Shown here: positions 34,240-42,890 of the stretch, piece after piece
Position numbering within the stretch: position 1 is the first letter of the stretch
How the letters are laid out: each line of letters begins with the position of its first letter
NCBI GenBank assembly: GCA_947446645.1
Contig: CANFHA010000001.1
Span: 62,001-126,000 of the forward strand
Direction: 5' to 3'
DNA: 64,000 nucleotides
Origin: Chitinophagaceae bacterium
Lineage (GTDB): Bacteria; Bacteroidota; Bacteroidia; Chitinophagales; Chitinophagaceae
Made by a program: the position numbers and the translations under genes
The notes under the pieces: model-generated
The model's database searches: none
What the model was told of the DNA's origin: nothing
The model's input: the letters and a program-made list of their open reading frames with translations, nothing else

Positions 34240-34821
34240 CTATTTAACGCCATTCGCCACTTCAGTTTCCCTGATGAAGCCCTGTTCTATATCAGTGATA
34301 TCCACTATGGCATACACCTTTACTTCATCAATAGTCATTTCATCCAGCATGTTCACCATATCACCATAAGTGCTGGTAGTATCTGGTTTTATGAGCACAG
34401 TAGTTTCATCCTTTACGCCCAGGGCGCCGGTTGCCTTCATATCCCTCACCATCTTTATCTTATTGATGATGGCTTCACGGATACCTTTCCTGTTTGTAGA
34501 TTTAAGTTCCGGTGGCTTATTGGGGTCATCACCAATACCCTCATAATAATAGATACGGCTATTCTTGCTGAGCAATACCGTAAGGGCCACACTCGCTTTC
34601 AGCTTATTTTTCTCTTCTACTGTGAGCTTAGGGTCCTTATATGGCATGTTTATCTCCATGGTCTTTGGCTGAGCCAGAGTAGTGGTATACATGAAGAAGG
34701 TGATCAGCAGGAAGCCGAGATCCACCATGGGTGTAAGGTCAATGCGCGTACTTAGTTTTTTACCTTTTTTGACTCCGGGGCCTTGCTTCCCCCCGCTACT
34801 CGAGGTATCCATTTCTGCCAT
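34240..34821 (-). CDS. exbD: ExbD/TolR-family protein 2
   Basis: A 193-residue biopolymer-transport protein. After a Ser/Gly/Lys-rich cytosolic tail, RIDLTPMVDLGFLLITFFMY forms the single membrane helix with the conserved proton-path Asp (VDLGF). The periplasmic part ends with DTTSTYGDMVNMLDEMTI and VYAIVDITDIEQ, the usual ExbD dimerisation domain. A mid-domain insertion (about 95-135) makes it longer than E. coli ExbD (141 aa). It is third gene of the operon, 54 bases after the other exbD and 90 bases before tonB. Confidence 0.92.
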   Translation of the reverse strand: MAEMDTSSSGGKQGPGVKKGKKLSTRIDLTPMVDLGFLLITFFMYTTTLAQPKTMEINMPYKDPKLTVEEKNKLKASVALTVLLSKNSRIYYYEGIGDDPNKPPELKSTNRKGIREAIINKIKMVRDMKATGALGVKDETTVLIKPDTTSTYGDMVNMLDEMTIDEVKVYAIVDITDIEQGFIRETEVANGVK

Positions 34822-34875
34822 AACGAACCAGTTTTTTTATTCTAAGTAATATTTTAAAAAATCTTAAACAAATAA

Positions 34876-35538
34876 TTACTGCTTAGCATCATTCGAGTGC
34901 ATAGTTTGATATGCAGGTGTGCCTGCCGGCACCGGCTCGAGATCAGTAATCAGGTTGAACTTAAATATTTTGTAACCTTCCAGCGTTTTGATGATCTTCT
35001 GAACGCTTGGGTACGATGCCTTACCATCTGCCTTGATACATATACGCAAACCGGGGTTTGTTTCCCTGGCTGCAAGTATCCATATGGCAAGATCGTTGTT
35101 TGGCGCCAGTACCGCAGTATCAGCAGGTATGCCGGGGGCGTTCACTTCCTGCGCCATCTGAGACTCGGGAGTAGACGCAAGGTATGCTTTGAGCATAGAA
35201 AAAGGAATGCCTTCGGATGCATCTACTGTAAATGCAGCTTTTTCTTCCTTTGTCAGTTTCAGCTGTTTCTTGTAGTCAATACTCTCTATCAGCTGCTGGC
35301 GCATATTCTTGTTATCTATGGCAAAGAATATCCTTCCCTTTGTATCTACCGTAAGGAGCATGATGTCCTTGTTAGGCAGCGGGATGTCTGATATAGACTT
35401 TGGCGTAGATACTACCACCGGCTCCGGCGGCTTGAACTTTGTTGCCAGCATGAAAAACGTGAGCAGCAGGAACGCCACATCACACATCGCAGTCATGTCG
35501 ATATGCGTACTTTTTCGTGGTAAACTAGCGTGAGGCAT
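34876..35538 (-). CDS. exbD: ExbD/TolR-family protein 1
   Basis: A 220-residue ExbD paralogue: short basic N-terminus MPHASLPRKSTHIDMTAMCD, then the membrane helix CDVAFLLLTFFMLATKF with the conserved Asp. The periplasmic domain has a long insertion (about 90-150, KQLKLTKEEKAAFTVDASEG and following) before the ICIKADGKASYPSVQKIIKT core. It is quite divergent from the second ExbD, so the two may form a heterodimer or serve different TonB or motility partners. A hairpin at 35634-35670 separates it from exbB. Confidence 0.92.
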   Translation of the reverse strand: MPHASLPRKSTHIDMTAMCDVAFLLLTFFMLATKFKPPEPVVVSTPKSISDIPLPNKDIMLLTVDTKGRIFFAIDNKNMRQQLIESIDYKKQLKLTKEEKAAFTVDASEGIPFSMLKAYLASTPESQMAQEVNAPGIPADTAVLAPNNDLAIWILAARETNPGLRICIKADGKASYPSVQKIIKTLEGYKIFKFNLITDLEPVPAGTPAYQTMHSNDAKQ

Positions 35539-35633
35539 TTTATTGATCTAATAATTAAAATGTCAAAAATCGGGTACTATCAATTGTACAGACACAAATT
35601 CATTCAAATTCCACAAAGGCTGCAAAATATATT

Positions 35634-35670
35634 TTAAGATACGGGCAAGGCAGACCGGCCCGTATCTTAA
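35634..35670 (-). other. Intercistronic 13-bp hairpin between exbB and exbD
   Basis: ttaagatacgggc (35634-35646) pairs perfectly with gcccgtatcttaa (35658-35670) around an 11-base loop. It starts ten bases after the exbB stop. On the minus strand it is followed by AATATATTTT, only a weak T-tail, so it may be a partial terminator or a 3'-end stabiliser. Confidence 0.75.
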
Positions 35671-35679
35671 TTAATATGA

Positions 35680-36534
35680 TTATTTGTAGTTAGCAGCGAA
35701 GCTCTGTGTAAGCGTGAAACCGCTTTCGTCGATACCGTAAGTAACGCCATCAATGATGGTAGTGAAGAAGTTGTACATCACAATAGCGAAGAATGAAGTA
35801 CTGATACCGAGGGCTGTATTGATAAGGGCCTCAGAGATACCCTGTGCCAGTGCAGTAGCATCGCCGCCACCGCCGCTTGAACCAAGGGCAGAGAATGAAC
35901 GGATCATACCAAGTACCGTACCGAACAGACCAAGCAGCGTAGCGCAAGATGCGATAGTAGAAAGGAACACCAGGTTCTTCTCCAGCATAGGCAGTTCCAG
36001 TGCAGTTGCTTCTTCTATTTCTTTCTGAATACTCAATACTTTCTGCTCAGTGTCCAGATCATTGCTGTTGATCATTTCACGATATTTTACAAGGCCGGCA
36101 CGCATAACGTTGCCTACTGATCCTGCCTGCTTGTCGCACTCAGCAATAGCAGCATCTACATTTTTGTTAGCGAGGTGGTACTGTACTTTACGTACAAACT
36201 CACCGGAATCCATTTTACCTTTTGCTTTGAAGATGGTAAGAAAACGCTCAACCACAAATGAAATAAGTGTAAGAAGAGTAGCCAGCAGTACTGGTACCAC
36301 AAAACCGCCCTGGTACATAAGACCTAGTATATTTCCGTCCTTTGCATGCTTCTTGTCTACATCCTGGAAGTTACTACCATTACCCATCACAAATTTCCAT
36401 GTAAGGTAACCCACTACTATACAGGCACACACAACTATGAGATTCGTCATGAAATTGTTGCCGTTCTTTGGTTTTCCGGCTGTGTTACCCTGTGGAGCTG
36501 ATGGTCTCGCTGGTGCCGTTTTTACGTCTGCCAT
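35680..36534 (-). CDS. exbB: MotA/TolQ/ExbB proton-channel family protein
   Basis: A 284-residue ExbB homologue, the pentameric proton channel that drives TonB. An Ala/Pro/Gly-rich cytosolic N-terminus precedes helix 1 (NLIVVCACIVVGYLTWKFVM). A second helix is GFVVPVLLATLLTLISFVVE, and the two C-terminal helices are LVFLSTIASCATLLGLFGTV...GMIRSF and ISEALINTALGISTSFFAIV, including the conserved small and Thr residues of the channel. First gene of the four-gene operon. A well-formed promoter lies about 60 bases upstream. Confidence 0.95.
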   Translation of the reverse strand: MADVKTAPARPSAPQGNTAGKPKNGNNFMTNLIVVCACIVVGYLTWKFVMGNGSNFQDVDKKHAKDGNILGLMYQGGFVVPVLLATLLTLISFVVERFLTIFKAKGKMDSGEFVRKVQYHLANKNVDAAIAECDKQAGSVGNVMRAGLVKYREMINSNDLDTEQKVLSIQKEIEEATALELPMLEKNLVFLSTIASCATLLGLFGTVLGMIRSFSALGSSGGGGDATALAQGISEALINTALGISTSFFAIVMYNFFTTIIDGVTYGIDESGFTLTQSFAANYK

Positions 36535-36594
36535 AATACTGTTTTTAGTTTTGTGTTTTCTGAATATTAGTTAATGAAATTTTTTGTGCGTTTG

Positions 36595-36624
36595 CAAAGA
36601 TATAAGTACCCATCAAAAAAACAA
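36595..36624 (-). promoter_or_regulatory. Promoter of the exbB-exbD-exbD-tonB operon
   Basis: On the minus strand, TTG (36622-36624), a 19-base spacer and TATCTTTG (36595-36602) match the Bacteroidota consensus. Transcription would begin near 36589, with a leader of about 55 bases. Confidence 0.75.
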
Positions 36625-36921
36625 TTTTGCAGGGAAGTATTTTTGAAATCCCGGGGTTAAAGGGCGAAATGCACGAATAACAATGTTATTCCTTAACCTG
36701 TGCGCACCTTAAAACGGCTGCATTTTAAAAATATTGCCTTGTAAATTTTAAGTCTATCGTAAGGGGATGAGGTGTAGTGTTTTTAAAGATGGGGTTATTA
36801 ATTAGTATAGACGTAATTCGCTGTCATTTCCTTGGCTGCTTCTAAAAATATATTTTAAAGTCAGGTGTTCATTAAAACTACACCAGTAATTTACAAAAGG
36901 GCGCGTTACTACTTAAGATTA
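36625..36921. other. Gene-free stretch between divergent promoters
   Basis: About 300 bases between the exbB promoter and the TSUP-gene promoter. I see no coding frame, no convincing hairpin and no repeat. Confidence 0.5.
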
Positions 36922-36955
36922 TTGCAGCTGTATTTATGATAACTCACTACTTTTG
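36922..36955 (+). promoter_or_regulatory. Promoter of the half-size TSUP gene
   Basis: TTG (36922-36924), a 23-base spacer and TACTTTTG (36948-36955), 15 bases before ATG 36971. The spacer is at the long end of the accepted 17-23 range. Confidence 0.6.
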
Positions 36956-36970
36956 GGGCAACTCATAGCT

Positions 36971-37351
36971 ATGGATATGAACGTAACAACGATAATAGGC
37001 CTGCTGATGCTGGGTTTGGTGGCTGGTGTCATCAGCAGTATGGTGGGTATAGGCGGAGGTGTAGTAATAGTGCCGGTGCTGGTATTTATGTTTTCTATGA
37101 GCCAGAAGACGGCCCAGGGCACTTCACTGGTAATGCTGCTGCCGCCAATAGGCGTACTTGCGGTAGTTAACTATTACAAAGCAGGCTATGTAGATTTCAA
37201 GATAGCTGGTGTGCTCATTGTCGCATTTATTGTGGGCAGCTACTTTGGCAGTAAGGTCGCAATGAATTTGCAGGAAAGCACATTAAAAAGGATATTTGGT
37301 GTCTTTTTAATGCTGCTGGCAGTGAAATACCTGTTTTTCAGCAAAAATTGA
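36971..37351 (+). CDS. Half-length TauE/SafE (TSUP) membrane protein
   Basis: A 126-residue protein from ATG 36971 (a second ATG follows at 36977). It carries one TSUP repeat only: GLVAGVISSMVGIGGGVVIV and VPVLVFMFSMSQKTAQGTSL, then about three further hydrophobic stretches (LPPIGVLAVVNYYKAG, FKIAGVLIVAFIVGSYFGSK, FGVFLMLLAVKYLFF). Full TSUP proteins have two such halves (about 250 residues), so this one would have to dimerise to make a transporter. The frame is intact and has its own promoter, so it does not look like debris. The substrate is unknown. Confidence 0.82.
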   Translation: MDMNVTTIIGLLMLGLVAGVISSMVGIGGGVVIVPVLVFMFSMSQKTAQGTSLVMLLPPIGVLAVVNYYKAGYVDFKIAGVLIVAFIVGSYFGSKVAMNLQESTLKRIFGVFLMLLAVKYLFFSKN

Positions 37352-37357
37352 TATTGT

Positions 37358-37406
37358 AATGGCTCAATTACTCAATGGCTTTCCTTCGGCTATGCTCAGA
37401 ATGACA
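37358..37406. repeat. Two interspersed repeat motifs before asnS
   Basis: The first part (37358-37380) is AATGGCTCAATTACTCAATGGCT, a near-tandem of the ATTGAG motif also seen at 62401-62440. The second (37381-37406) is TTCCTTCGGCTATGCTCAGAATGACA. Similar sequences occur at about 19379-19400 and 25846-25868. All lie in gene gaps. Confidence 0.5.
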
Positions 37407-37434
37407 AGCTAAATGAACAAACAAAATAGAATAA

Positions 37435-38865
37435 ATGAAACGTACAAAGATCAAAGACATCTTAGCTAACGAAGCGAGTGATTATAAAGTAAATGTAAAG
37501 GGGTGGGTACGCTCGTTCCGCAACAACCAGTTTGTAGCCCTTAATGATGGCTCCTGTGTAGGTAATATACAGGTTGTTATAGACCTGGGCACAAATGAAG
37601 CTATATTAAAAAGCATAACCACAGGCGCATCAGTAAGTGTAGATGGCACGGTGATAACCTCACTTGGTAAGGGGCAGCGCGTGGAAGTAAAGGCAGACAC
37701 GATAACAATACTTGGCGAGTGCGACACTGAAGAATTTCCGCTACAACTGAAGAACCGGCCTAGCCTGGAGTACCTGCGCGAGATAGCCCACCTGCGTTTC
37801 CGTACCAATACTTTTGGTGCTGTGTTTCGCGTGCGTCATACCCTGGCCTTTGCCATTCATAAATTCTTTAACGATCGCGGCTTTGTGTACCTGCATACAC
37901 CTATCATTACCGCATCAGATGCTGAGGGCGCAGGTGAAATGTTTAGGGTGACAACGCTGCCCCTTGATGGCGCACCCCATAACGAGGATGGCACCATCAA
38001 TTTTAAAGAAGATTTCTTCGGACGCTCAACCAATCTTACCGTAAGCGGTCAACTTCAGGCCGAACTTGCCGCAATGGCGTTTAGCGAAGTATATACCTTC
38101 GGACCTACGTTTCGTGCAGAGAATTCTAATACTGCGCGCCACCTGGCGGAGTTCTGGATGATAGAACCGGAAGTGGCTTTCAATGACATCAATGACAATA
38201 TGGACCTGGCGGAAGATCTGCTGCAATATGTGATCCGCTATACGATGGAGCACAACCGCGAAGACCTGGAGCTGCTGGCCACCCGCCTTGTAGATGAAGA
38301 GAAGCAAAAGCCGATGAATGAGCGCAGCGAAATGGGGCTGATTGAAAAACTGGATTTTGTACTCAACAACAAATTTGAACGCATCACCTACACCGAAGCG
38401 ATAAACATACTGCTGGAATCACCTGCTTACAAGAAGAAAAAATTTCAGTATGATGTAAGCTGGGGTATAGATATGCAGAGTGAGCACGAGCGCTACCTGG
38501 TAGAAAAGCACTTTAAGAAACCAGTGATCGTAACAGGTTATCCTAAGGAAATAAAGGCGTTTTATATGCGCCAGAACGAAGATGGCAAAACGGTGGCCGC
38601 AATGGACATACTGGCACCGGGCATAGGAGAAATAGTAGGCGGATCGCAAAGGGAAGAAAGACTGGACAAGCTGGAGCAACGGATGGCCGAGATGCACATA
38701 CCTGCTGACGAAATGTACTGGTACCTGGACACACGCAGGTTTGGCACAGTGCCGCACGCCGGCTTTGGACTTGGCTTTGAGCGTATGGTGCTTTTTGTAA
38801 CCGGTATGACCAATATCAGGGATGTGATACCATTCCCAAGAACACCAATGAATGCAGAGTTCTAA
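37435..38865 (+). CDS. asnS: Asparaginyl-tRNA synthetase
   Basis: A class IIb synthetase of 476 residues that charges tRNA-Asn. The N-terminal OB-fold anticodon-binding domain (about 1-105) includes [20 protein letters not shown]. The catalytic core has motif 1 near [20 protein letters not shown], motif 2 [20 protein letters not shown] and motif 3 [20 protein letters not shown]. The 476-residue length and the absence of AspRS-type insertions fit AsnRS. It is flanked upstream by interspersed repeats and downstream by a terminator, so it is probably monocistronic. Confidence 0.97.
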   Translation: MKRTKIKDILANEASDYKVNVKGWVRSFRNNQFVALNDGSCVGNIQVVIDLGTNEAILKSITTGASVSVDGTVITSLGKGQRVEVKADTITILGECDTEEFPLQLKNRPSLEYLREIAHLRFRTNTFGAVFRVRHTLAFAIHKFFNDRGFVYLHTPIITASDAEGAGEMFRVTTLPLDGAPHNEDGTINFKEDFFGRSTNLTVSGQLQAELAAMAFSEVYTFGPTFRAENSNTARHLAEFWMIEPEVAFNDINDNMDLAEDLLQYVIRYTMEHNREDLELLATRLVDEEKQKPMNERSEMGLIEKLDFVLNNKFERITYTEAINILLESPAYKKKKFQYDVSWGIDMQSEHERYLVEKHFKKPVIVTGYPKEIKAFYMRQNEDGKTVAAMDILAPGIGEIVGGSQREERLDKLEQRMAEMHIPADEMYWYLDTRRFGTVPHAGFGLGFERMVLFVTGMTNIRDVIPFPRTPMNAEF

Positions 38866-38884
38866 ATTTCGATCTTATTTTTTG

Positions 38885-38912
38885 AAAAGCTACCCACTAG
38901 GTAGCTTTTTTT
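38885..38912 (+). terminator. Terminator of asnS
   Basis: A 10-bp stem (aaaagctacc 38885-38894 with ggtagctttt 38900-38909), a five-base loop and a T-run. It starts 20 bases after the asnS stop. Confidence 0.88.
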
Positions 38913-39095
38913 ATGCGCAGACCTGCCCTATACCTGTCAATGAAATTTACAAACCTGAAGTACGGGTAAAACGAATAGGCCTGCCGCAAGTAGATCTGCT
39001 TCATCATGGTATATGTTGTCAGCAAGATGCATGCGGTAACTGATTGCTATTTAGTTTCTCTATAATGCTATTACCTGCCGAAAAGGTATGCATCG

Positions 39096-39103
39096 TATCT
39101 TTG
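39096..39103 (+). promoter_or_regulatory. -7 box (TATCTTTG) directly before ytxJ
   Basis: A perfect TAnnTTTG ending five bases before the ATG at 39109, implying a very short or absent leader. The in-frame ATG at 39088 lies upstream of this box and so would not be on the transcript. Confidence 0.55.
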
Positions 39104-39108
39104 CATGT

Positions 39109-39447
39109 ATGAATTGGATATCGCTGACAGAGGACAACCAACTGGAACAGATAAAAGAAGAAAGCAAGAAGCAACCCGTTGTTATCTTCAAACATAGCAC
39201 ACGCTGCTCTATAAGCAGCATGGCCAAAAACAGGCTTGAACGTGAAACGCCTGCCGAAAATGTATCTTTTTATTACCTGGACCTGATCAGGTATCGCGCT
39301 ATCTCCAACAAAATAGCCGAAGAATTTCATGTTCACCACGAATCTCCGCAGATATTGCTCATTAAGAATGGAGAATGCACTTATGATGAGAGTCATAACG
39401 GCATAAGCATGGAGGAAATAAGTTCACAAGCTGGCGTTCCCATGTAA
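39109..39447 (+). CDS. ytxJ: YtxJ-like bacillithiol-system redox protein
   Basis: A 112-residue thioredoxin-fold protein. The motif IFKHSTRCSISSMAKNRLER has the single active cysteine of the YtxJ family, in which the resolving cysteine is replaced (CSIS), as in monothiol bacilliredoxin-like proteins. The cis-Pro strand is HHESPQILLIKNGECTYDES. YtxJ co-occurs with bacillithiol biosynthesis and is thought to act in de-bacillithiolation. The start was set at ATG 39109 because the promoter box lies between it and the upstream ATG. Convergent with the MATE exporter, 12-base gap. Confidence 0.88.
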   Translation: MNWISLTEDNQLEQIKEESKKQPVVIFKHSTRCSISSMAKNRLERETPAENVSFYYLDLIRYRAISNKIAEEFHVHHESPQILLIKNGECTYDESHNGISMEEISSQAGVPM

Positions 39448-39459
39448 ACCTAGGGTCTG

Positions 39460-40818
39460 CTAGATCTCCTTGCCTTTCCACTTGCCGCTCTTAAGATAGA
39501 GACCCGAGGCAATAAGGAGGGTTGTCCAATAGATAAATTCTGAACCCCAGCAGAGATACAGGGGGCTATGCCTGACCCTGATAACGTAGTAGCAATATAT
39601 CAGGTAACTGCCCACGCAGCTGATCTCTATAGTGAGATTCACCAGGGTATTCCCTGTGCCTACAACGCCGTTAAAAACCACTGTAGAGAGCGACATAATG
39701 AGGGTAGCCAGCACTATAACCCGCAGGCTGGGGATAGCGAATGAGACCAGCGCAACATCATCTGAATAGATAGACAGGAACTCGCGTGAGAAGAGCAATA
39801 GCATACCACAGATAACAATGGCGTAGAGCAGGCTGAGCTTGCATATTTTCATTATTATTTTAGTCACATCGCGCCGTCGGCCCTGCCCTATTATATTGCT
39901 CACCATAGTGTTGCAGGCCGTAGCCAGCGCCCAGGTGCCCACGCCCACTATACCAAATATATTGCGCAGCACCTGCGATGCGGCCAGGGATTGCGGCCCC
40001 AGGTGCTCGATAAAAATGAAAAATATAAGCCAGCCACCTATGCTAAACATAAACTGCACGATAAGCGGGGTTGCGACCGTTAATGTGCGCTGGGAAAGTT
40101 CTGTATCGAAGCGGCGGAAATTGAATACAGGAAAATCGCCGTAAAGCTTTTGGCCGAAAAAAATCGCGACCATAGTCGCACAATAAAATATCTCGGCAAT
40201 AACTGAGGCAACAGCTGCACCCTTAAAACCTAAAGCCGGCAGGCCAAACTTTCCAAAAATAAGCAGATAGTCGAAAAGCACGTTCACAATGGTGGCCACG
40301 AGGGACCCCCATATAAGCAGCCGCGACCGGCCTACGGAAATAAAGAATGAGCACAGCAGTTGAGTGATCATCAGGAAAGGGAGACCCCATACCCGTATGT
40401 ATACAAAGCCTACGCTCAGGGAAAAATCATTGCTGTCGTGCAGGGTATAACCAAACAGAAGGGGTACAAACCACAGGGTAATAAGCATCATGCCCAGTGA
40501 GAACATAACGCTGAGCATAGCACCATTGGTAAGTATTTGCGCCAGGCCTTTCTTATCACCTTCCCCTGCCCGGCGGGCCATTTGTATCTGCATGCCACTG
40601 CTAAGGCCGTAGCCAATCATAGAGAGTATGAGGTAAAACACGCCGGTTATGCCGTTTACCCCCAGCTCCCGCTGGCCCAGCCTGCCCAGGAATACGGTAT
40701 TGGTAAAGAAGCTTAATTGCGGTATCAATAACGCCAGCGATATAGGCGCCGCCAGCTTTATGATCTGGCTGTTGGTTGCCGAAACGCCAAGTGTATTTGA
40801 TGTATTAATGGAACTCAA
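39460..40818 (-). CDS. MATE-family efflux transporter
   Basis: A 452-residue multidrug/toxin extrusion carrier with about twelve membrane helices in two related bundles. The N-lobe has IIKLAAPISLALLIPQLSFF and TVFLGRLGQRELGVNGITGV, and the C-lobe FSIGGWLIFFIFIEHLGPQS and LASQVLRNIFG. The start is TTG at 40818; the only in-frame alternatives lie beyond a stop or deep inside the first helices. Typical substrates are cationic drugs or metabolites exchanged for Na+ or H+. The actual substrate is unknown. Confidence 0.9.
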   Translation of the reverse strand: MSSINTSNTLGVSATNSQIIKLAAPISLALLIPQLSFFTNTVFLGRLGQRELGVNGITGVFYLILSMIGYGLSSGMQIQMARRAGEGDKKGLAQILTNGAMLSVMFSLGMMLITLWFVPLLFGYTLHDSNDFSLSVGFVYIRVWGLPFLMITQLLCSFFISVGRSRLLIWGSLVATIVNVLFDYLLIFGKFGLPALGFKGAAVASVIAEIFYCATMVAIFFGQKLYGDFPVFNFRRFDTELSQRTLTVATPLIVQFMFSIGGWLIFFIFIEHLGPQSLAASQVLRNIFGIVGVGTWALATACNTMVSNIIGQGRRRDVTKIIMKICKLSLLYAIVICGMLLLFSREFLSIYSDDVALVSFAIPSLRVIVLATLIMSLSTVVFNGVVGTGNTLVNLTIEISCVGSYLIYCYYVIRVRHSPLYLCWGSEFIYWTTLLIASGLYLKSGKWKGKEI

Positions 40819-40993
40819 AGAGGTATTCTTTTACGTATTGTGCGGCTAAATTACTGTATAGTTGACGAAAAGCCGATTAAACAATAGATTATATTATATT
40901 ATTACTCATTGTTCGCATCCGATTGCAGTATTTTACCGCGCACTAGGGTAATAGTTATTGTGGCAATTTTTTTATTACATTTACTCCGTTTCC

Positions 40994-41815
40994 ATGATCA
41001 ATTATAATACTAACGAACAGGTTTATAACGTACGCGAGAACGAAACACTGGTAACACAGGTGGCTTCGGTGGTATGCGTACTGGTGCAGCGGGGATTGTT
41101 CATTGCCGGTTTCAGCATTACAAACGAACTGCTTACCATGCAATACAGCGGCTACAACCGAAACCGGCCGGTGTGGGAGCTGGATTTTTTTGAGCATATA
41201 TTTTCCAATGAAAACATACTGGCCGAAAAAGGGCGTGTGAAGGGTGTATTTATCAACAGTGATAAGAATCTTATAGTACCTGAAGAATTATATTCGGAAA
41301 CCGATGCTAAAAACTGGCTGGGGCAGATTCACTTCGTGGAGAAATCTGATATGATCACCAGCTACCCGGTAGCTGACGAAAATGCAACCTTTCTTCATGC
41401 AGCACCAGTAAATATCTGCGAACTTGTAAAGATCCATTTCCGGCAGGCCCAGGTGCTGCCACTTGCAATATACCAGCTACGCAGCCCGAATAAGAGGCCG
41501 CAAAGCATGCAATTGTGCCTGAGCAACGAGCAGGTCTGCGTGTCTGTGCATCGCAATGGCCAGTTGCAGTGGCATAAGGTGTTTAGTTATTCTTCTGCTG
41601 AAGATATAGCCTATTCGCTGAACCTGTTTTGTAAAGAGAATAATATTGATGCTGCAAGCTTGTATGTAACCTGTGGAGCACTGAGCGCCGCAGAATATGA
41701 TCGCATCAACGAGCTCACCCAGTATTTTCCAGGTATAATAACCACTAACGGCCCTATCAACTCAGTGTGGCAGCCGGCCATTTCCTTGTCTCAACAACTG
41801 TTGTCATGCGTATAG
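40994..41815 (+). CDS. DUF3822-family protein
   Basis: A 273-residue Bacteroidota protein from ATG 40994 (MINYNTNEQVYNVRENETLV). An upstream TTG at 40958 is possible but less likely. The sequence has alternating strands and helices, including LCLSNEQVCVSVHRNGQLQW and HKVFSYSSAEDIAYSLNLFC, and resembles a degenerate actin/ASKHA-type fold; this is an impression, not a proven homology. DUF3822 genes commonly stand in front of rsmD-coaD, as here. It overlaps rsmD by 10 bases, so it is translationally coupled to rsmD. No function is known. Confidence 0.85.
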   Translation: MINYNTNEQVYNVRENETLVTQVASVVCVLVQRGLFIAGFSITNELLTMQYSGYNRNRPVWELDFFEHIFSNENILAEKGRVKGVFINSDKNLIVPEELYSETDAKNWLGQIHFVEKSDMITSYPVADENATFLHAAPVNICELVKIHFRQAQVLPLAIYQLRSPNKRPQSMQLCLSNEQVCVSVHRNGQLQWHKVFSYSSAEDIAYSLNLFCKENNIDAASLYVTCGALSAAEYDRINELTQYFPGIITTNGPINSVWQPAISLSQQLLSCV

Positions 41816-42369
41816 TAGGTGGTAAATTTGGCGGCCGCAGGTTCAGTCCCCCTGCACGTATGCCGGCGCGGCCTACAACCGAGGTAGCCAAAGAGGGATT
41901 ATTTAATATTCTCAACAACATTATTGATTTCGAGGGCCTGAAAACGCTTGATATTTTTGGTGGCACCGGCAGCATCAGCTATGAGCTGGCATCGCGCGGC
42001 GCGGCGGATCTCACGCTCATTGAGCGCGACCCAACTACCATTGATTTTATTAAAAAAACGGCTAAGGAACTGGGAATAGACGACATTCTCCACATCATTC
42101 GCGGAGATGTGTTCAAGTTTATGAAGCAGAGCACCGACCGCTACAACTTTATTTTTGCAGGCCCACCGTATGCGCTCATCAATATTGATGAGCTGCCGCT
42201 GCTGGTGTTTGAAAAAAATATGCTGCTTCCCGGTGGGACATTTGTGCTGGAACATACCCCGCGAAATGACTACCAGAAGCACCCGCGTTTTCAGAAAATG
42301 AAAAACTACGGCACAACAGTATTTACCTTTTTTACGCTACCCGGCGAAACGCCTCAAACAACCGAATGA
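41806..42369 (+). CDS. rsmD: 16S rRNA (guanine966-N2)-methyltransferase RsmD
   Basis: A 187-residue SAM-dependent methyltransferase for G966 in 16S rRNA. It starts at ATG 41806, MRIVGGKFGGRRFSPPARMP, the family N-terminus, and has PTTEVAKEGLFNIL, the SAM-binding loop TLDIFGGTGSISYELASRGA and ERDPTTIDFIKKTAKELG. The catalytic motif, usually D/N-P-P-Y, reads FAGPPYAL here, so the first residue is Gly. Its start overlaps the end of the DUF3822 gene, and coaD begins one base after its stop, making a tight three-gene operon. Confidence 0.93.
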   Translation: MRIVGGKFGGRRFSPPARMPARPTTEVAKEGLFNILNNIIDFEGLKTLDIFGGTGSISYELASRGAADLTLIERDPTTIDFIKKTAKELGIDDILHIIRGDVFKFMKQSTDRYNFIFAGPPYALINIDELPLLVFEKNMLLPGGTFVLEHTPRNDYQKHPRFQKMKNYGTTVFTFFTLPGETPQTTE

Positions 42370-42370
42370 T

Positions 42371-42829
42371 ATGGAACGTATCTGTTTATTTCCCGGCACT
42401 TTCGACCCCATCACCCTTGGCCATGTAGATATTATAGAGCGGGCCATATCCCTGTTCGATAAGCTGGTTATCGGCATTGGTACCAACTCTTCAAAGCAGC
42501 CCATGTTTACGCTGGAACAGCGTACCGGCTGGATAAAAGAAATCTTCAGAAATGACCCGCGGCTGGAAGTAGCAGCCTACGACGGGCTCACCGTAGATTA
42601 TTGCAAAAAAATAAACGCACAGTATATACTCCGCGGCATACGCTATGTGAGTGATTTTGAATACGAAAAAGCTATTGCGGATATGAACCGTATGCTGGCC
42701 CCCGACATTGAAACCATTTTCCTTACCTGCGCACCACTCTACTCCACCATTTCATCTACACTGGTGCGCGATGTTATACGCAATGGCGGTAATGCTGATA
42801 TGTTCGTCCCTAAGGTGGTGAAGTACTAA
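42371..42829 (+). CDS. coaD: Phosphopantetheine adenylyltransferase
   Basis: Catalyses 4'-phosphopantetheine + ATP to dephospho-CoA, the penultimate step of CoA synthesis. The 152-residue protein starts MERICLFPGTFDPITLGHVD with the T/HxGH nucleotidyltransferase motif (TLGH). It also has the substrate-binding LTVDYCKKINAQYILRGIRY, then VSDFEYEKAIADMNRML, and the ISSTLVRD motif near the end. It is co-transcribed with rsmD (one-base gap). Confidence 0.97.
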   Translation: MERICLFPGTFDPITLGHVDIIERAISLFDKLVIGIGTNSSKQPMFTLEQRTGWIKEIFRNDPRLEVAAYDGLTVDYCKKINAQYILRGIRYVSDFEYEKAIADMNRMLAPDIETIFLTCAPLYSTISSTLVRDVIRNGGNADMFVPKVVKY

Positions 42830-42890
42830 AAGTACTCAGGGGAATTTCAAAGGATAAGTTCGCAAGCATATTAGCTGCAGAGCTGGCAAA

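Noticed and set aside
33436..34755. A 439-codon plus-strand open frame opposite tonB and exbD
   Set aside because: It spans two real genes and their gap, and contains a Trp-rich run that is just the complement of the proline codons of TonB.
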